The notes beneath the pieces are model-generated. The model saw only the letters and a program-made list of their open reading frames with translations, was not told the origin of the DNA and did not search any database. Shown in pieces: positions 61,095 to 64,000 of a stretch of 64,000 bases of DNA; position 1 is the first letter of the stretch, and every line of letters begins with the position of its first letter. The position numbers and the translations under genes were made by a program. This stretch comes from Rhodanobacteraceae bacterium (lineage in GTDB: Bacteria; Pseudomonadota; Gammaproteobacteria; Xanthomonadales; SZUA-5), in assembly GCA_024234055.1 (NCBI GenBank), contig JACKOW010000002.1, positions 1 through 64,000 of the forward strand, read 5' to 3'.

Positions 61095-62210
61095 TCACCC
61101 GTTGTAGCTGATGCGGCGCTCGGCCACATCGATGATGAGCTGCAAGTAGCGCTCGACGAAGGCGTGTTCGTTGTCTGGGTACCACAGCGGCTGGATGTTC
61201 AACTTGAGCAGCCGCGTCTCTTTTTTCTGCTTGGCCTGGGCGTCGGCGGGCGCGGGCAGGATCGCGTAGTGGTTGGGGATGGCGTATTCATCAGCCTGCT
61301 TGGCCTTCTCGAACAACTCCAGCGTCCAATCCTGTTCCAGGCTACATCCCAGGAACAGCAGCGACTGCGAGACAAACACCTGCCGCAGCGCCTTCGGCAG
61401 GGGTTTTTGGAAATCGAACGGTTTGCCATAGCCCTCCGCGTACTGTGCCTGCGTAAGGATGTGGGTGGCGGGGTTGTCCGCATCGCCGTGAAGCTTCAGC
61501 AAGCAACGGTCACCACGCACTAGGCGCCGGAAGAAGTTGTGCTCCTGCTTGCCATGCATGTAAGCGTCGAACCGCACGTCATCGTGCCCGTAGGCCTGCT
61601 CGATTGCGTCGTCGAAATTGGTGGTGATGACGCAGCCTTTGGCGACGCGGGGCAGCAGCATCATCGGCCCTGCCAACTTGATCCTCTGTACTCGGTACTT
61701 CGTGCTCACGAAGTTCTCCGCCTTCACGGCATCGTGTTCCACCAACGCCTGAGCTGCCGCCAGGTACTGGCCCGTGTCGATTTGCGCGTTGATAGCAGCG
61801 ATATTTGCGCCGGGCATGCGGCCCAGGAGTTCTCGGAGTGCGTCGCCCCACAATGGCATTCCCATGGGCCTGGACATGCCAGCGCCGACGAAGGGCACGA
61901 CGCGACCGCGCTCGACGGCTGCGGCCAGCTCAGAGAAAGGCGTCTCTAGCCCGTTGGCGCGCAGCAGCGTGAAGCACAGTTCGTGCTGATCTTGGAGCGA
62001 GTCGTTTTTCCACTCCTCCTGGGCTTCGTAGTAGGCATCGCGATCCAGCCAGAACAACGCCCTACTCTTGGGAAACTCGAGCCTGCCGATCCGGACTGGC
62101 TCGTCAGCCTCGAACGACTCGTTGAAGTCCTTGTTTGCCTCGTACTCCTCGTTGAGGAGCCTGATGGCCTCGCGAACGAGAGGATCTTCTCGCATGTCGG
62201 CAGAACTCAT
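61095..62210 (-). CDS. SIR2-domain protein embedded in a type I R-M operon
   Basis: A 371-aa cytoplasmic protein. After about 80 residues of N-terminal extension, the SIR2-like NAD-binding fold is seen: VPFVGAGMSRPMGMPLWGD, GCVITTNFDDAIEQAYG (Asn-Asp pair) and LLKLHGDADNP (catalytic His), then ILTQAQYAEGYG and FLGCSLEQDWTLE. This arrangement is that of SIR2_2 anti-phage NADases, which deplete NAD+ after infection. It overlaps the hsdS stop by ATGA and precedes the Schlafen-like gene by nine bases. Coupling a NADase-like effector to R-M suggests a back-up abortive defence; that is inference. Confidence 0.82.
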   Translation of the reverse strand: MSSADMREDPLVREAIRLLNEEYEANKDFNESFEADEPVRIGRLEFPKSRALFWLDRDAYYEAQEEWKNDSLQDQHELCFTLLRANGLETPFSELAAAVERGRVVPFVGAGMSRPMGMPLWGDALRELLGRMPGANIAAINAQIDTGQYLAAAQALVEHDAVKAENFVSTKYRVQRIKLAGPMMLLPRVAKGCVITTNFDDAIEQAYGHDDVRFDAYMHGKQEHNFFRRLVRGDRCLLKLHGDADNPATHILTQAQYAEGYGKPFDFQKPLPKALRQVFVSQSLLFLGCSLEQDWTLELFEKAKQADEYAIPNHYAILPAPADAQAKQKKETRLLKLNIQPLWYPDNEHAFVERYLQLIIDVAERRISYNG

Positions 62211-63508
62211 GCGGCACCGTCGAGCGGAACGTGGAGTTCGCCGGAAAGGAGCTTCGGGAGTAGCGTGTCACGAGTGGCGGCAAGTGTTCGCGCCTGCCGC
62301 CTGTTTTCGATCACGGTCTGGAGCATCGGCGCGACGATGTTGTCCGCCGCTTTGATCAGCGCGCCGCTCGGCACGACGCAGAGCGCTTCAGTCAGGTGCT
62401 TTCTCTGGATGTGCCCCATCGTGACCGCTTTGCCGGCGGCGATGGTTCGGAAGTGCGCGAGGTGCTCTCTGGTCCAGTGAAAGAAGAACCACTTCGGGAA
62501 GCTCTTGGAGGTGACTTTGAACAAGTGTTGATTCAACGCGCCGCGCCCACCGCACCAGACATCGACCTCGAGACTACCTGACCAGGAGAAAAGCACATCT
62601 CCGTCGTCGACCACGTAGTCCGGGTCCAGTCTGTGCGAAGCCCGGTCGGCGCCCACCGACGATCCGCTTTTCAGCTGCGCGATCTTGATGACGGGCAGCC
62701 ACTCGATTTCGCTCTCGGGCGGGTACTTTTGGAGCGCAAGTCCATTGAGGTAGTTGGCGATTTCGTCGAGCGACTTCACCGCCCACCCCTCCGGAATCTC
62801 GCCGAGTTCGGAATCGACGAGTCGGTCAGGAAAGAGGGCGAGGAGGTCGGGGGTGAGGCCGAGGCGGCGACACACGGACTCGGGCGGCTCGCCGCTGGCT
62901 TTGGCGCGGACGGGGTCGAAGTCGACGAACCAGGACTTGAAGATCGCCCGCGCGATGGCCTCCAGCGTTTCGTTCATCCGGCGGTTCAGTTCGATCTTGT
63001 CGTCGAGCGTGCCGAGAATGTGGGCGATATCGCTTTGCTCGTTTGGGGGCGGCAGTTGAACGCTCATGCGTCGCAGGTGCATCGGACCGAAGTGCTTGAT
63101 AACGCTTCCGACTCCGGCGGCCTCCACCTGCCGTTGAAACTCGGGCCCCGCCAATAGATATCGGATAAACGGGGCGACCACCCGATGGTCTCGTGGCCTC
63201 ATCCTAATGATCCCCGTGTAGGCGATCGCACCGACGCCATCAGCTCCCACAGTAGTTACTCGCCCCAGTGAAGCAGACGTGCTAAGCAAGATGTCGCCCT
63301 CTTGAAGCGCAAAGTGCGACCACTTCCGCGCGACCGTCTCTGGATCCAAGTAGTTGCAGCCCGCCAATACTGACTTACCCGCGCCAAGCCCCGCCAACCG
63401 TACGAGCGGGACGCCGTGATCCCGAAAGTCCTTCGCAAGAATCCCTGGACCCTCCTGAAAGTCGATGACTTCGGCAAATGGCGATTGGAGCCAGCCGTCA
63501 GCTGCCAT
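62207..63508 (-). CDS. hsdS: Type I restriction enzyme specificity subunit
   Basis: A 433-aa protein with two target recognition domains and the conserved central helix region IAHILGTLDDKIELNRRMNE then ARAIFKSWFVDFDPVRAKA. The first domain starts DGWLQSPFAEVIDFQEGPGI, the second PEGWAVKSLDEIANYLNGLA. It determines the DNA sequence recognised by the methylase and nuclease. The start ATG lies 11 bases inside the 3' end of hsdM (translational coupling). Recognition sequence cannot be read from protein. Confidence 0.94.
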   Translation of the reverse strand: MAADGWLQSPFAEVIDFQEGPGILAKDFRDHGVPLVRLAGLGAGKSVLAGCNYLDPETVARKWSHFALQEGDILLSTSASLGRVTTVGADGVGAIAYTGIIRMRPRDHRVVAPFIRYLLAGPEFQRQVEAAGVGSVIKHFGPMHLRRMSVQLPPPNEQSDIAHILGTLDDKIELNRRMNETLEAIARAIFKSWFVDFDPVRAKASGEPPESVCRRLGLTPDLLALFPDRLVDSELGEIPEGWAVKSLDEIANYLNGLALQKYPPESEIEWLPVIKIAQLKSGSSVGADRASHRLDPDYVVDDGDVLFSWSGSLEVDVWCGGRGALNQHLFKVTSKSFPKWFFFHWTREHLAHFRTIAAGKAVTMGHIQRKHLTEALCVVPSGALIKAADNIVAPMLQTVIENRRQARTLAATRDTLLPKLLSGELHVPLDGAA

Positions 63509-64000
63509 ATCCCAACCTCGCCAAGTTCTCGCGAATCACCCTCGCCAGTCGCGCACTCTCGCCAAACTGCGCATCGAGCTGGCCTGTCAGGCGCGCCATC
63601 TTCTCCTCGAACGGCTCGCCGTCTGGCTCCTGCTCCGCCGCGCCCACGTATCGCCCTGGCGTAAGCACATGCTCGTGCTTCCGGATGTCGTCCAGCTTCG
63701 CGGCCTTGCAGAAGCCGGGCACGTCGGCATAACCCTCGCCGCGCTTCCAGGCGTGGAACGTGCCGGCGATCTTGCGGATGTCGTCGGCGCCGAAATCGCG
63801 CAGCACGCGGTCCTTCATGTAGCCCAGGCTGCGGGCGTCGATGAAGAGCGTTTCGCCCGCGCGGTCGCGCCAGCGCAACTCGCCGCTGCCCCGCTCGGCC
63901 TTGCTGCGCGCAAGGAACCAGATGCACGCCGGGATCTGCGTGTTGGTGAAGAGCTGGCCGGGCAGCGCCACCATGCACTCCACGAGGTCGGCCTCGACCA
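63498..64000 (-). CDS. hsdM: Type I restriction-modification methylase subunit (partial, C-terminal part)
   Basis: The window ends inside this gene; its 5' end lies beyond 64000. The visible frame encodes the C-terminal part: VECMVALPGQLFTNTQIPAC then IWFLARSKAERGSGE, and GKRGEGYADVPGFCKA-like and VLTPGRYVG segments typical of N6-adenine HsdM (the NPPF catalytic motif would lie outside the window). It forms the M2S methylase with HsdS and is required by HsdR. An internal ATG at 63983 is not the start. Confidence 0.93.
   Translation of the reverse strand, partial: VEADLVECMVALPGQLFTNTQIPACIWFLARSKAERGSGELRWRDRAGETLFIDARSLGYMKDRVLRDFGADDIRKIAGTFHAWKRGEGYADVPGFCKAAKLDDIRKHEHVLTPGRYVGAAEQEPDGEPFEEKMARLTGQLDAQFGESARLARVIRENLARLGYGS

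Overview
The window reads as chromosome of a high-GC gammaproteobacterium. I infer the order Lysobacterales (Xanthomonadales), near Rhodanobacteraceae, from the pyrG-kdsA pairing, an EfpL-type elongation factor, abundant GTAG-headed REP palindromes and many exported proteins. I ran no database search, so the taxonomic call is inference.

Positions 1-32,400 are mostly housekeeping and envelope genes separated by repeat-filled spacers. In order: a decayed YegP-like fragment, a large ankyrin-repeat protein, the minus-strand group pyrG-kdsA-small membrane protein, a methyltransferase, a short-chain dehydrogenase, efpL, an exported ThuA-like protein, thyA and lgt, rlmI, an exported GH13 glycosidase, a MASE1-GGDEF-EAL c-di-GMP protein, two ABC transporter pairs, and two minus-strand export-related operons (transglutaminase-like plus Sel1-like; two amidohydrolases).

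Positions 32,400-46,000 hold accessory envelope and secreted proteins: a dimethylargininase-like enzyme, an exported esterase, a PlpD-type patatin/beta-barrel autotransporter, small lipoproteins, a 52-aa DUF3309-type membrane protein, an FG-GAP/ASPIC protein, and an M49-like zinc peptidase lipoprotein. Four exported proteins share a C-terminal tail of the GFE or NFE type.

Positions 46,000-54,000 are the most unusual part. Three near-identical 1.25-kb modules, all in the same orientation, each carry a 322-aa REP-associated tyrosine transposase (RAYT/Y1 HUH) gene. Each is bounded by the inverted termini GGACACCCAT / ATGGGTGTCC, and arrays of short GGAC-containing units that differ from copy to copy lie outside the termini. 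One array cuts off the 5' part of a diguanylate cyclase gene. RAYTs are normally single-copy, so three copies within 8 kb, with expanding border arrays, is the leading candidate for an undescribed system.

Positions 54,000-64,000 form a defence island. A small toxin-antitoxin-like pair (the second gene broken by an amber codon) and small orphan genes are followed by a minus-strand type I restriction-modification operon, hsdM (partial) - hsdS - SIR2 protein - Schlafen/AlbA ATPase-like protein - hsdR. Its first three genes overlap by a few bases, so restriction-modification and a putative NAD-depleting abortive function appear to be expressed together.

Spacers throughout are packed with palindromic repeats: GTAG REPs, BIMEs, a CTAG-bounded MITE, a 32-bp-TIR MITE and a clover-leaf element. 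In at least five places the GTAG or CTAG head of a repeat supplies the stop codon of the upstream reading frame.
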